Shown: positions 7,038 to 13,354 of the stretch, one piece after another
Layout: each line of letters opens with the position of its first letter
Numbering within the stretch: the stretch's first letter is position 1
NCBI GenBank assembly: GCA_039915505.1
Contig: JBDSND010000199.1
Coordinates: forward strand, 1 to 16,915
Origin: CAIWHR01 sp039915505
GTDB taxonomy: Bacteria; Pseudomonadota; Gammaproteobacteria; Burkholderiales; Casimicrobiaceae
Direction: 5' to 3'
DNA: 16,915 bases
Program-made: the position numbers and the translations under genes
The notes under the pieces: model-generated
What the model was told of the DNA's origin: nothing
The model's input: only the letters and a program-made list of their open reading frames with translations
Database searches by the model: none

Positions 7038-7469
7038 TCAAAGCCCAGGGTGCCGCCCACGACGCTGCAAAAGCCGTCCCGCGCCCGGCCGCGCGGCCAG
7101 CGCGCCGCGTTCCAGAGGGAGGGCCGCTTCGATGATACTGCGCAGGCGGCGGACCTCCACCGGCTTCTGGATAAAGCCGAAATCGCCCTCGATAAGTGCC
7201 CGCACGCGCTCTTCCGGCATGCTGCTCATGAATACCACCGGAGTCGCCGCGTTGACTGGGGATGCATGGATGGCGTCGAGCAAGGCCGTACCGACGAGTC
7301 CCTCCATGACTACGTCACTCAAGACCAAGTCTAAAGGGCGCGCGCGCGCCACCCGTGCCGCGTCGTCGCCGTTGCTGCAGCGGACCAGATCCCATCCGAG
7401 CGGCATGAGCAGGTTGGCGATCGACTCGAGCATCGCGCTGTCGTCGTCGACCAGGAGCATGGTGCTCAT
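7038..7469 (-). CDS. stand-alone response-regulator receiver protein
   Basis: A 143-residue protein consisting of one CheY-like receiver domain (about 3-120) and a basic tail of about 23 residues (GALAARPGAGRLLQRRGRHP). The acidic pocket Asp8/Asp9, phosphoacceptor Asp52 (LVLSDVVMEG), Ser82/Ser83 switch (VVFMSSMPEE) and Lys102 (GFIQKP) are all present, so it should be phosphorylatable. No output domain and no histidine kinase is nearby. It may act through protein-protein contact or as a phosphorelay shuttle. ATG at 7469 has GGAG about seven bases upstream. The frame is open far upstream, but that part reads toxin relic sequence and is not part of the protein. Confidence 0.88.
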   Translation of the reverse strand: MSTMLLVDDDSAMLESIANLLMPLGWDLVRCSNGDDAARVARARPLDLVLSDVVMEGLVGTALLDAIHASPVNAATPVVFMSSMPEERVRALIEGDFGFIQKPVEVRRLRSIIEAALPLERGALAARPGAGRLLQRRGRHPGL

Positions 7470-7521
7470 GATTTCTCCTTCGATTCTCTGAAGGAAGTCT
7501 AGCCTCGAAGGTGCGCCGCGA

Positions 7522-7908
7522 CCGTCGTCCGATAGGGCGAGGGACTGTGGGACGATCCGACCACCACGCGTCGTCCGGACACCTCGCCGGGCGCCCAGTG
7601 ACTGCGAGGGTTTGCCGCGCCGCACCAGATCGCGCATCCGAGCCCCGAGGGCTGACCGAGCGCCCGCCGGAACCGAATGAGCCCGACGCCCACGCTCTCG
7701 CGTTGCCAGCCGCGAACGCCAGTTGCGCGAAGTCCTTTCCTCCGTGAGCTGCATCCGACGCTCGCGCAGCGTCATTGCGAGCACATGCTCTCGTCGGCGC
7801 CCGCCAAGGCCTCGAAAGCGGACAGAACGTCGAAACCTTCGACCGCAGCGCACGAACAGCGGCGAAAATCGCAGCTTTTCGTTGGCGAGAAAGCGCGAAT
7901 CGCAATCT
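7522..7908 (-). pseudogene. DUF5615 (PIN-like toxin) relic in three frames
   Basis: Peptides typical of DUF5615 proteins appear in the right order but in shifting minus-strand frames: RFLANEKLRFSPLFV, VRALR, EGFDVLSAFEALAGADES, HVLAMTLRERRMQLTE, KDFAQLAFAAGNAR, VGVGLIRF, PAGARSALGARMRDLVRR, and finally GRRVVVGSSHSPSP. Intact relatives read roughly RFLANE...AGYDV...GADD..VL..A......LT.DKDF..LVF......GVVLIRF. At least six frame changes are needed, so the gene is dead. It lies directly downstream of a DUF433 relic, the usual antitoxin partner order. Intact DUF5615 proteins are PIN-like putative RNases. Confidence 0.7.
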
Positions 7909-7918
7909 TCTTGACGCG

Positions 7919-8085
7919 CTAAACAATCTCTTCGTGGGCGAGCGCTACGGCGGCATAGGTCAAGGCAGCGCGGATATCCTCACGCTTCAGATGTGGATAC
8001 GCGTCGAGCAATTCCTGCGCGGTCGCGCCCTCGCCCAGCTTGCGCGGTATCGGCTGGACGGGATCCGCGTACCGCGGATCTGGTC
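7919..8085 (-). pseudogene. DUF433 antitoxin relic
   Basis: The C-terminal half of a DUF433 protein is clear: KLGEGATAQELLDAYPHLKR then EDIRAALTYAAVALAHEE, ending at 7919. The preceding IRGTRIP, the family hallmark, is in another frame (about 8062-8079). Adding one G in the CCGTCC run near 8062 would join them as IRGTRIPVQPIPRKLGEG. Further upstream the usual N-terminus with GGKP is not found in any frame. DUF433 proteins are the antitoxin partners of DUF5615 toxins. A single sequencing error could explain the first shift, but not the missing N-terminus. Confidence 0.75.
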
Positions 8086-8453
8086 GGCGGCCTCGAGGCA
8101 CCGACGCGTCGACAGAAAACCTCCGCCGTGTCCCCACTGCGCCATGTTGTGCGCGTCATCGACCGCCAGCAGGCAGCGCACGCAGTCTGCACCGCGGTGA
8201 TGGCCTGCTCATCAATCCCCGTGGCCGCACGAAGACGGCGCCCCCGGTCGGCGTCGACTCGAACCCGCCATTGAGCACCCGCCCGAACGAGGCTGATAGA
8301 CTGGTTCGGATGACCGAGCACTGAATGGGCCACCAACTTGTTCCAAACGCGGTGACTGGCCCGACGACGTCCGTGCACGAAGGCGAACCAATCTCGAAAC
8401 GGCGTCAATAGCTTCTTGATCGCCTCGCGCGCAAGATGATTTTTCGGTTGGCC
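8086..8453. other. unassigned region upstream of the SEC-C/TPR/OGT gene
   Basis: 368 bases. Open frames exist on both strands (for example minus 7980-8513), but I recognise nothing in them, they lack good ribosome sites, and they overlap known genes or relics. It probably contains the promoter of the downstream gene; no clear -35/-10 pair was found. A patch at 8255-8275 resembles a tRNA T-loop but its stem does not pair. Confidence 0.4.
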
Positions 8454-10487
8454 ATGAACACCGTCTCCCGCAATAGCCTTTGCCCATGCGGCAGCGGCAA
8501 AAGGTCCAAACACTGCTGCCAGCGGATCGTTACAGGTGCGGCGTTGACATCGAGTTCAGCCGGTGGCACGCCGCAGCCCGTGCAGCCGGTATCGCCCACG
8601 TCGGCAATGACGGCCGACGCGCGGTACAGGCATGCAAGCTCCCTCCTCGAGCAAGGCCGGCTGCAAGAGGCGATCGACGGTCTCACGACCGTGCTGTCCC
8701 TGCAACCGAATTTCGCGCCGGCGTCGTTCACGCTCGCGCAGGCGCTTTGGATGCAGGGCACGCTGGAGCCGGCAGTGGAGAGGCTCCGCCACGGACTCAG
8801 TTTGATGCCGCAGGTGGCCGAAGCCCACAACAACCTCGGGCTTCTCTATAAGACCCTAGGCAAGTACGAGTTGGCGGTCGAGAGTTTCCGGAGGGCACTC
8901 GCGATCAAACCGGACTTCCCTTGGGCGCACTGCAATTTGGGCAATGCGCTGCACGATCAGCGCGAGCCCGACGCTGCGATCGCGAGTTACCTCCGGGCCC
9001 TTGCGATCGATCCCGCCCATGTCGAGTCCTACTGCAGTCTCGGGAACATCTACAGCGAACAGAATGACCTGGAAGCTGCCCTGACCGCCTATCGTAAGGC
9101 GCTTTCGTTGCGCCCCGGTTATGCCCTGGCGGAGTTGGGCCTGGGGAGGGCGTTACAAGCGCGAGGTGAGGTCGATGCCGCAATCGACTGCTTTCGCAGC
9201 GCGTTGGCGCTCGCGCCGGAGCAGTTGGATTCCTATAGCGGCCTGCTCTTCTCGATGAACATCCACCCGTCGATCACGCCGGCGGAACGGCTGGCGGAGG
9301 CCATTCGTTTTGGCCGCGTCGTCGCGGCCCGGGCAAGGCCGATCGAGCGCTGGGCAGTCGACCCGAAGGATCGGTCCGCCGGTCGCGGGACACCGCTGCG
9401 CGTCGGCCTCGTCTCTGGCGATCTGCGGACGCACCCGGTCGGGTTCTTCATTGAAAGCATTCTTGCGCATCTGGATCCAGCTCGTCTCGAACTGGTCGCC
9501 TACTCGACGTTGCCGCACGAAGATGCGCTTACCGCACGCATCAAGCCGCGCTTCGCTGCATGGACCGGCATCTCCGGCCGCAGCGACGAAGCCGCGGCAG
9601 CCAGGATCCGCGAGGATGGCGTGCACATTCTGATCGACCTGTCCGGCCACACCGCGCACAACCGCCTCTCACTACTGGCCTGGAAGCCTGCGCCGCTGCA
9701 GGCGACATGGCTCGGTTACTTCGCGACGACCGGCGTCGCCGCAATCGACTACCTCCTCGCCGATCGCGTTTCGGTTCCCGAATCCCTGCAGGATCAGTTC
9801 ACCGAAGCCATCTGGTACCTGCCCGATGGCCGTTTCTGCTTCACGCCCCCTGCTGACGGCGCGCAGTTCCCCATGTCCCCGCCGCCGGCGCTTCGGGATG
9901 GCAGCGTCACCTTCGGTTGCTTCCAGAACTTCCTCAAACTGAACAACGCCGTCCTAGCCTCGTGGGGGCGGATACTGCGCGCGCTGCCACACGCGCGGCT
10001 GCGGATCCAGAACCCGTCGATGCAGTTCGCCAACACCCGAGGAGCGTTTCTCAAGCGGCTCGGCCGGGCAGGCATCGACCTGGACCGAGTATCGTTGTTC
10101 GGCCACGCTCCTCGCGATGACTACCTCCGCGCCCACGCCGACGTCGACATCATCCTCGACACGTTTCCCTATACCGGCGCCACGACCACCTGCGAGGCGC
10201 TGTGGATGGGAGTCCCGACACTGACCGTGGCGGGCAACACGCTCGTTTCCCGTCAGGGCGCGAGCCTTCTCGTGTGCTCAGGACTGAAAGAATGGGTGGC
10301 CGCGGACGAAGACGACTTCGTAGCTCGGGCCATCGCGCTCGCCTCCAACGTGGACGGCCTGGCGCGGCTGCGATCGGGCTTGCGCGAGCAGGTGCTCGCT
10401 TCCCCGCTGTTCGACGCTGCGCGCTTCGCGCGCAACCTCGAGGAAACGCTGGTCAAGATGTGGCAGCGGAAGACGGATTTGCGTTGA
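8454..10487 (+). CDS. SEC-C/TPR/O-GlcNAc transferase-like (SPINDLY, GT41) protein
   Basis: 677-residue cytoplasmic protein with three modules. Residues 5-22 form a SEC-C zinc motif (SRNSLCPCGSGKRSKHCC, Cys10/12/21/22). Residues 53-256 hold six contiguous 34-residue TPRs. Residues 313-670 are an OGT-like GT41 catalytic region with GLVSGDLRTHPVGFF (His327), DLSGHTAHNRL (His399), FGCFQNFLKLNN (Lys495) and ILDTFPYTGATTTCEALWMG (Asp569), which match human OGT His498, His558, Lys842 and Asp925 by eye. The human His920 position is Ala576 here. It should transfer a sugar from a UDP-sugar to Ser/Thr on TPR-bound proteins; substrate unknown. ATG at 8454 (MNTVSRNS) is preferred over 8436 because SEC-C proteins usually begin just before the motif; neither has a good Shine-Dalgarno. 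Confidence 0.88.
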   Translation: MNTVSRNSLCPCGSGKRSKHCCQRIVTGAALTSSSAGGTPQPVQPVSPTSAMTADARYRHASSLLEQGRLQEAIDGLTTVLSLQPNFAPASFTLAQALWMQGTLEPAVERLRHGLSLMPQVAEAHNNLGLLYKTLGKYELAVESFRRALAIKPDFPWAHCNLGNALHDQREPDAAIASYLRALAIDPAHVESYCSLGNIYSEQNDLEAALTAYRKALSLRPGYALAELGLGRALQARGEVDAAIDCFRSALALAPEQLDSYSGLLFSMNIHPSITPAERLAEAIRFGRVVAARARPIERWAVDPKDRSAGRGTPLRVGLVSGDLRTHPVGFFIESILAHLDPARLELVAYSTLPHEDALTARIKPRFAAWTGISGRSDEAAAARIREDGVHILIDLSGHTAHNRLSLLAWKPAPLQATWLGYFATTGVAAIDYLLADRVSVPESLQDQFTEAIWYLPDGRFCFTPPADGAQFPMSPPPALRDGSVTFGCFQNFLKLNNAVLASWGRILRALPHARLRIQNPSMQFANTRGAFLKRLGRAGIDLDRVSLFGHAPRDDYLRAHADVDIILDTFPYTGATTTCEALWMGVPTLTVAGNTLVSRQGASLLVCSGLKEWVAADEDDFVARAIALASNVDGLARLRSGLREQVLASPLFDAARFARNLEETLVKMWQRKTDLR

Positions 10488-10646
10488 GGACGTTGGTGCC
10501 CGCAGAAGCGCGGGATACTCGCCGCCCGTTGGGATCGGATGGTCTGGGTCAACCGGCAGATTCCTGCGGCAACCGTCTTGTTGGAGCATCGGCCATGGCC
10601 TGTTCGTGGCGATGGCGCGGGGCGGGAAGCGGCCAAGTGGGCAGTT
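10488..10646. other. spacer between OGT-like gene and integrase tail
   Basis: No gene recognised. Its right end abuts the abrupt start of integrase-tail homology at 10647, so a recombination or deletion junction lies here. A weak five-base hairpin (CCCGC/GCGGG near 10500-10515) is the only possible terminator for the OGT-like gene. Confidence 0.4.
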
Positions 10647-10745
10647 GCATCTCGCGCCCGACCTCTCGCGAAGGCAGCCAACAGGCTCGATGCGGTACTC
10701 GGCGGTTACGATGTGGCTACGGCAGAGAAAGAAAAGGGGCTCTAG
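10647..10745 (+). pseudogene. 3' tail of a tyrosine integrase (copy A)
   Basis: Reads HLAPDL in one frame, then LAKAANRLDAVLGGYDVATA followed by EKEKGL and a stop in the next frame, the typical end of a tRNA-targeting tyrosine recombinase after its catalytic Tyr. Everything upstream of the catalytic Tyr is missing. It is nearly identical to the end of the longer relic at 11779-12175, including the same frameshift between HLAPDL and LAKAAN. It abuts a tRNA 3' end copy, as a real integrase would. Confidence 0.75.
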
Positions 10746-10761
10746 CGGTTAAGCTAACCCC
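10736..10761 (-). terminator. duplicated tRNA-Lys terminator hairpin (copy A)
   Basis: Same hairpin as after the intact tRNA-Lys, with a two-base CT insertion bulging the right arm on the minus strand; TTTTCTTTC follows in minus-strand sense. With only a tRNA fragment upstream it probably has no dedicated transcript. Confidence 0.55.
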
Positions 10762-10771
10762 TTGAGTGTTT

Positions 10772-10801
10772 GTAGGCCGTGTAGGGATCGAACCTACGAC
10801 C
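10772..10801 (-). repeat. attachment-site relic: 30-bp copy of tRNA-Lys 3' end
   Basis: Exactly identical to 12183-12212, covering the discriminator side, acceptor 3' strand, T arm and variable region of tRNA-Lys. The CCA end is altered (ACA). The D and anticodon arms are absent, so it is not a functional tRNA. An exact copy of a tRNA 3' end next to an integrase tail is the classic mark of site-specific integration. Confidence 0.85.
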
Positions 10802-10820
10802 GACTCACATTTCACATCAG

Positions 10821-10851
10821 GCTCTTGCAGCACATGCCAAATTTCAAGAGC
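10821..10851. repeat. 7-bp inverted repeat with 17-base loop
   Basis: GCTCTTG (10821-10827) and CAAGAGC (10845-10851) flank CAGCACATGCCAAATTT, just inside the left attachment copy. It may be an arm-type recombinase site or a terminator relic; nothing more can be said. Confidence 0.4.
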
Positions 10852-10894
10852 AGCCTTGCACCGCCTGGAGCGAACGATACTAAGTCACGAAAAG

Positions 10895-11017
10895 TTACGA
10901 AATGGCTACGCTGGCATCCGTCCCACAGGGGCGGCCTCTGTAATGATCGAGCAACACTTCCGCGAGTCGGGCACGGTCGTGTGGCGGGAGCGCGCGCGCC
11001 TGTTGTTCAAGCTCCAT
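10895..11017 (-). pseudogene. N-terminal fragment of an addiction-module antitoxin-like protein
   Basis: A 40-codon frame starting MELEQQARALPPHDRARLAE then VLLD matches the opening helix of the 'putative addiction module component' family (ELE..AL.LPP.ERARLAE.LL). After about residue 24 the similarity stops and the frame ends at 10895; family members have about 70-80 residues. No partner toxin is found next to it. It is probably a truncated relic, although expression cannot be excluded. Confidence 0.5.
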
Positions 11018-11052
11018 CAGCGAGTCCCATGGTGCTTCCTTCGCGAGTCGCG

Positions 11053-11151
11053 TTACTGCGATTTACGGGTTACGAGGTGATAGATGAAGAGCAGCAGCAC
11101 GGCGCCCACGATCGACGGGATAAAACCGCGGGATGGCCCTTTGGTCCACCC
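11053..11151 (-). pseudogene. C-terminal fragment of a GlsB/YeaQ/YmgE-like membrane protein
   Basis: The reading GWTKGPSRGFIPSIVGAVLL then LFIYHLVTRKSQ and a stop is a single membrane helix with a basic tail. It resembles the last helix of GlsB/YeaQ/YmgE (transglycosylase-associated) proteins, which end VVGAVVLLxxYHxxxxRR. The first two helices are absent: mscL ends only 21 bases upstream and a TGA interrupts the frame at 11152. No start codon or ribosome site is visible. Identification rests on a short segment. Confidence 0.45.
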
Positions 11152-11172
11152 TCATCTGGTTATTGACGACCT

Positions 11173-11613
11173 CTACTCCATGGACTTAGCGGCCACGCTG
11201 TCGCGAATCTGCCGCAGCAGGACCACTTCCTCGGGCGGCGCAACTGGCGGCGCAGGCGGCGCTTCACGCTTCATGCGGTTCATCTGCTTGACCATCAGGA
11301 AGATGATGAATGCCAGGATGATGAAGTTGATTGCGACGGTGATGAAATTACCGTAAGCGAACAATGGGACACCGGCCTTAGTTAGTGCTTCATAGGTCAT
11401 CGGGCCGTTGTAACCGACGGGCGTATTGGCGAGCATGATGAACCAGTTCGAGAAGTCGAGCCCTCCGAAGATTCGTCCGACGATCGGCATGATGAGATCC
11501 TTGACCATCGAATCCACAATCCTGCCGAAGGCGGCACCAATGATGACGCCGACCGCCAAGTCCATCACGTTGCCCTTGAGTGCAAATTCTTTGAACTCGG
11601 ATGCAAAGCTCAT
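11173..11613 (-). CDS. mscL: large-conductance mechanosensitive channel MscL
   Basis: Inner-membrane homopentameric channel that opens under high membrane tension during hypo-osmotic shock. The 146-residue protein is full length (E. coli 136). It has the N-terminal amphipathic helix MSFASEFKEFALKGNVMDLA, pore helix TM1 AVGVIIGAAFGRIVDSMVKD (20-39), the periplasmic loop, TM2 (about 86-110, FITVAINFIILAFIIFLMVK) and a cytoplasmic C-terminal helix after a Pro-rich linker (APPAPPVAPPEEV). ATG at 11613 has AAGGA about eight bases upstream. It is the only intact gene between the two attachment copies and is less GC-rich than its neighbours, hinting at acquisition or at insertion of the element beside it. 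It is probably functional. Confidence 0.96.
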   Translation of the reverse strand: MSFASEFKEFALKGNVMDLAVGVIIGAAFGRIVDSMVKDLIMPIVGRIFGGLDFSNWFIMLANTPVGYNGPMTYEALTKAGVPLFAYGNFITVAINFIILAFIIFLMVKQMNRMKREAPPAPPVAPPEEVVLLRQIRDSVAAKSME

Positions 11614-11631
11614 CGTGTTGTCCTTACCTTA

Positions 11632-11648
11632 GATTGAGCGATTCAATC
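11632..11648. promoter_or_regulatory. perfect inverted repeat upstream of mscL
   Basis: GATTGA-gcgat-TCAATC, 19 bases before the mscL start codon. It could be an operator or a small leader hairpin in the mscL 5' region. No recognised regulator motif. Confidence 0.35.
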
Positions 11649-11778
11649 GGCACGACGCTCTCAGCGGCGCACGCGATCGCCTCCGGCGTTTACGGGCGAT
11701 CGGCAGTCGATCGACACCGCGTACGTTTGCGCCACGAACCCGTTACATCTTGCGCGTCGGTAATAGTACCCGCCTTAG

Positions 11779-12175
11779 AAGAACGGCAAGCCGATATCCG
11801 TGCCGATCAACGCAACCGCGCTGGAAATATTGCGACGTCGGCAAGCATCGCGAGCGGGTTTTTACCGTCCATGGGAAGCCGCTGGGGTGGGCCAACACGA
11901 AGGCGTGGAGGAATGCCTTGAAGCGTGCCGCATTGAGAATTTCCGCTGGCCGATTTGCGGCACACTTGGGCAACGTGGCACCGCCAAGCAGGTACGCCAA
12001 CGCACGAGCTGCAGCGGCTTGGTGGCTGGCGGTCCTCGGTGATGGTCGAACGCTACGCGCATCTGGCGCCCGACCTCTCGCGAAGGCAGCCAACGGGCTC
12101 GATGCGGTACTCGGTGGTAACGATATAGCGAGGGCAGAGAAAGAAAAGGGGCTAGCGGTTAAGCTAACCCCTTGA
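11779..12175 (+). pseudogene. tyrosine integrase/recombinase relic, C-terminal part (copy B)
   Basis: Catalytic-domain blocks in order, across frames: NGKPISVPINATALEILRRR; GKHRERVFTVHGKPLGW then ANTKAWRNALKRA; IENFRW; HTWATWHRQAGTPTHELQRL then GGWRSSVMVERYAHLAPDL, including the late His/Trp region and catalytic Tyr; and LAKAANGLDAVLGG...AEKEKGLAVKLTP. At least three frameshifts are needed, and the first half (arm-binding domain and first catalytic Arg) is absent. The gene reads toward the 3' end of tRNA-Lys and stops six bases before the tRNA's encoded CCA end, the usual geometry of a tRNA-integrating element. It is not functional. Confidence 0.88.
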
Positions 12176-12212
12176 GTGGTTGGTAGGCCGTGTAGGGATC
12201 GAACCTACGACC
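12059..12212. repeat. 155-bp direct repeat, copy B
   Basis: Counterpart of 10647-10801, here continuous with the full integrase relic on the left and the complete tRNA-Lys on the right, so this copy is the original junction or closest to it. Confidence 0.9.
12148..12171 (-). terminator. Rho-independent terminator of tRNA-Lys
   Basis: On the minus strand GGGGTTAGC-ttaacc-GCTAGCCCC (eight of nine pairs) is followed by TTTTCTTTCT and lies nine bases after the tRNA 3' end. On the plus strand the same bases encode the last residues of the integrase relic. Confidence 0.75.
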
Positions 12213-12256
12213 AACGGATTAAGAGTCCGCTGCTCTACCAGCTGAGCTAACGGCCC
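12181..12256 (-). tRNA. tRNA-Lys(CTT)
   Basis: 76 bases including an encoded CCA. Cloverleaf: acceptor GGGCCGT/ACGGCCT with a G1-U72 wobble, D arm AGCTCAGCTGGTAGAGCA, anticodon arm GCGGA-CTCTTAA-TCCGT (anticodon CTT, reading AAG), T arm GTAGG-TTCGATC-CCTAC. It is the attachment site of the element to its left; integration has preserved the gene. The 3' end, including U72, is shared with the duplicated att copy and may have been supplied by the element. Confidence 0.97.
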
Positions 12257-12280
12257 AACGTCCAGCGAAACGAGCCCGTC

Positions 12281-12286
12281 ATTTTA
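12281..12286 (-). promoter_or_regulatory. candidate -10 box for tRNA-Lys
   Basis: TTAAAAT on the minus strand, 25 bases before the tRNA 5' end. It sits in an AT-rich patch (ttttggTTAAAAT) that stands out from the GC-rich surroundings. No clear -35. Confidence 0.45.
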
Positions 12287-12360
12287 ACCAAAAGTCTCGG
12301 GTCGTGCTACGCGGCGGTGGCCCGGACGATCCTCGCCTGAAACGGGCTCTTTCGCCACGG

Positions 12361-12366
12361 TAGAAT
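12361..12366 (+). promoter_or_regulatory. candidate -10 box for cysD-cysNC
   Basis: TAGAAT 86 bases before the cysD start, the same hexamer as upstream of eamA and purU. A small hairpin CGAGG-cgctgaaaa-CCTCG follows at once and would lie at the start of the mRNA leader. CysB control would be expected from biology, but no site is recognised. Confidence 0.4.
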
Positions 12367-12451
12367 CGAGGCGCTGAAAACCTCGCCCCTGACTGATCGG
12401 ACCGCCTGGCGGCAAATCGGTCTGCTAGCCCACGCGACAAGGGAAATCTCC

Positions 12452-13354
12452 GTGCCCCCGTCCACACATCTCGATCTCCTCGAGGCCGAGGGCATCGACA
12501 TCATCCGCGAGGCCGTTGCGGAGGCGGAGCGTCCGGTGATGCTGTACTCGATCGGCAAGGACAGCTCGGTCATGCTGCACCTCGCGCGCAAGGCCTTCCA
12601 TCCCTCACCCCCGCCGTTGCCGCTGCTGCACGTCGACACCACCTGGAAGTTCCGGGAGATGATCGCCTTCCGCGATGCCACGGCACACCGGCTTGCCCTT
12701 GAGCTCATCGTGCACGTGAATCCGGAGGCGCAGACTCAGAGCATCAATCCCTTCACCCACGGCTCGGCGGTGCACACCGACGCGTGGAAGACCCAGGGAC
12801 TGAGGCAGGCTCTGGAAAAATTCGGCTTCGACCTGGCCCTCGGCGGAGCCCGGCGCGACGAGGAGAAGTCGCGCGCCAAGGAGCGCATCTTCTCCCTGCG
12901 CTCGTCCCGGCACGGCTGGGAACCGAAGGCTCAGCGGCCCGAGCTCTGGCGGCTCTACAACGTGAAGAAGCGCCCCGGCGAGAGCCTGCGCGTCTTTCCC
13001 CTGTCGAACTGGACCGAGCTCGATGTCTGGCAGTACATCGCGCGCGAGGGAATCGACGTCGTCCCACTCTATTTCGCCCGGCAGCGTGCCGTGGTCGCGC
13101 GCCAGGGCACGTGGATCATGGTCGACGACGACCGCATGCCTCTCGAGCCGGGCGAACGGGCCCAGTTGCGCATGGTGCGCTTCCGCACCCTCGGCTGTTA
13201 TCCCTTGACCGGCGCGATCGAGAGCGAGGCGCGCACGGTGGACGACATCGTCGCCGAGCTCGTGGGGGCCCGGCACTCGGAGCGACAGGGTCGGCTCATC
13301 GACCAGGACGGCACGGGGTCGATGGAGCGCAAGAAGCAGGAGGGGTACTTCTGA
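12452..13354 (+). CDS. cysD: sulfate adenylyltransferase subunit 2 (CysD)
   Basis: Small catalytic subunit of ATP sulfurylase: ATP + sulfate to adenylyl sulfate (APS), driven by the CysN GTPase. The 300 residues match the usual length (E. coli 302). The PP-loop reads YSIGKDSSVMLHLARKAF. Other family blocks are LLHVDTTWKFREMI, LGGARRDEEKSRAKERIFS, FPLSNWTELDVWQYI and the C-terminal ERKKQEGYF. GTG at 12452 is the start: no upstream ATG fits, GGGA lies just before it, and conserved sequence (HLDLLEAEGI) begins at residue 6. The stop overlaps the cysNC start by one base (TGATG), so the two are co-translated. First gene of the operon. Confidence 0.96.
   Translation: MPPSTHLDLLEAEGIDIIREAVAEAERPVMLYSIGKDSSVMLHLARKAFHPSPPPLPLLHVDTTWKFREMIAFRDATAHRLALELIVHVNPEAQTQSINPFTHGSAVHTDAWKTQGLRQALEKFGFDLALGGARRDEEKSRAKERIFSLRSSRHGWEPKAQRPELWRLYNVKKRPGESLRVFPLSNWTELDVWQYIAREGIDVVPLYFARQRAVVARQGTWIMVDDDRMPLEPGERAQLRMVRFRTLGCYPLTGAIESEARTVDDIVAELVGARHSERQGRLIDQDGTGSMERKKQEGYF

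Larger units (their letters stand above)
10647..10801. repeat. 155-bp direct repeat, copy A
   Basis: Matches 12059-12212 with about nine mismatches and two small indels by eye (roughly 93% identity). It comprises the integrase tail, the GGGGCT(CT)AGC/GCTAACCCC hairpin and 30 bases of tRNA-Lys 3' end. Similarity stops sharply at 10801, where the tRNA anticodon-arm part would begin. Confidence 0.9.
10772..12212. mobile_element. remnant of an integrative element in tRNA-Lys, about 1.4 kb
   Basis: Bounded by two exact 30-bp copies of the tRNA-Lys 3' end. It contains a dead integrase next to the intact tRNA, an intact mscL, and fragments of an antitoxin-like and a GlsB/YeaQ-like gene. It is visibly less GC-rich than its flanks around 10800-11650. 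A second integrase tail lies just outside the left copy, implying a second element once integrated in tandem. There are no replication, mobilisation or phage structural genes. I infer a decayed island or satellite, with mscL as the only intact cargo gene. Confidence 0.65.

Noticed and set aside
8255..8275. tRNA T-loop-like GACTCGAACCC
   Set aside because: The stem (GCGGG versus CGACG on the minus strand) does not pair and no acceptor or anticodon arm follows.
7980..8513. 177-aa minus-strand frame
   Set aside because: Overlaps the DUF433 relic in another frame and the SEC-C start on the other strand; no recognisable domain or ribosome site.
10766..11080. 104-aa plus-strand frame beginning MFVGRVGIEPTTDSH
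   Set aside because: The GRVGIEPTT string is the well-known mistranslation of a tRNA 3' end; it covers the att relic and the antisense of the antitoxin fragment.
12784..13353. Long in-frame extension upstream of cysNC
   Set aside because: Out-of-frame reading of cysD; the TGATG overlap and AGGAGG fix the start at 13354.
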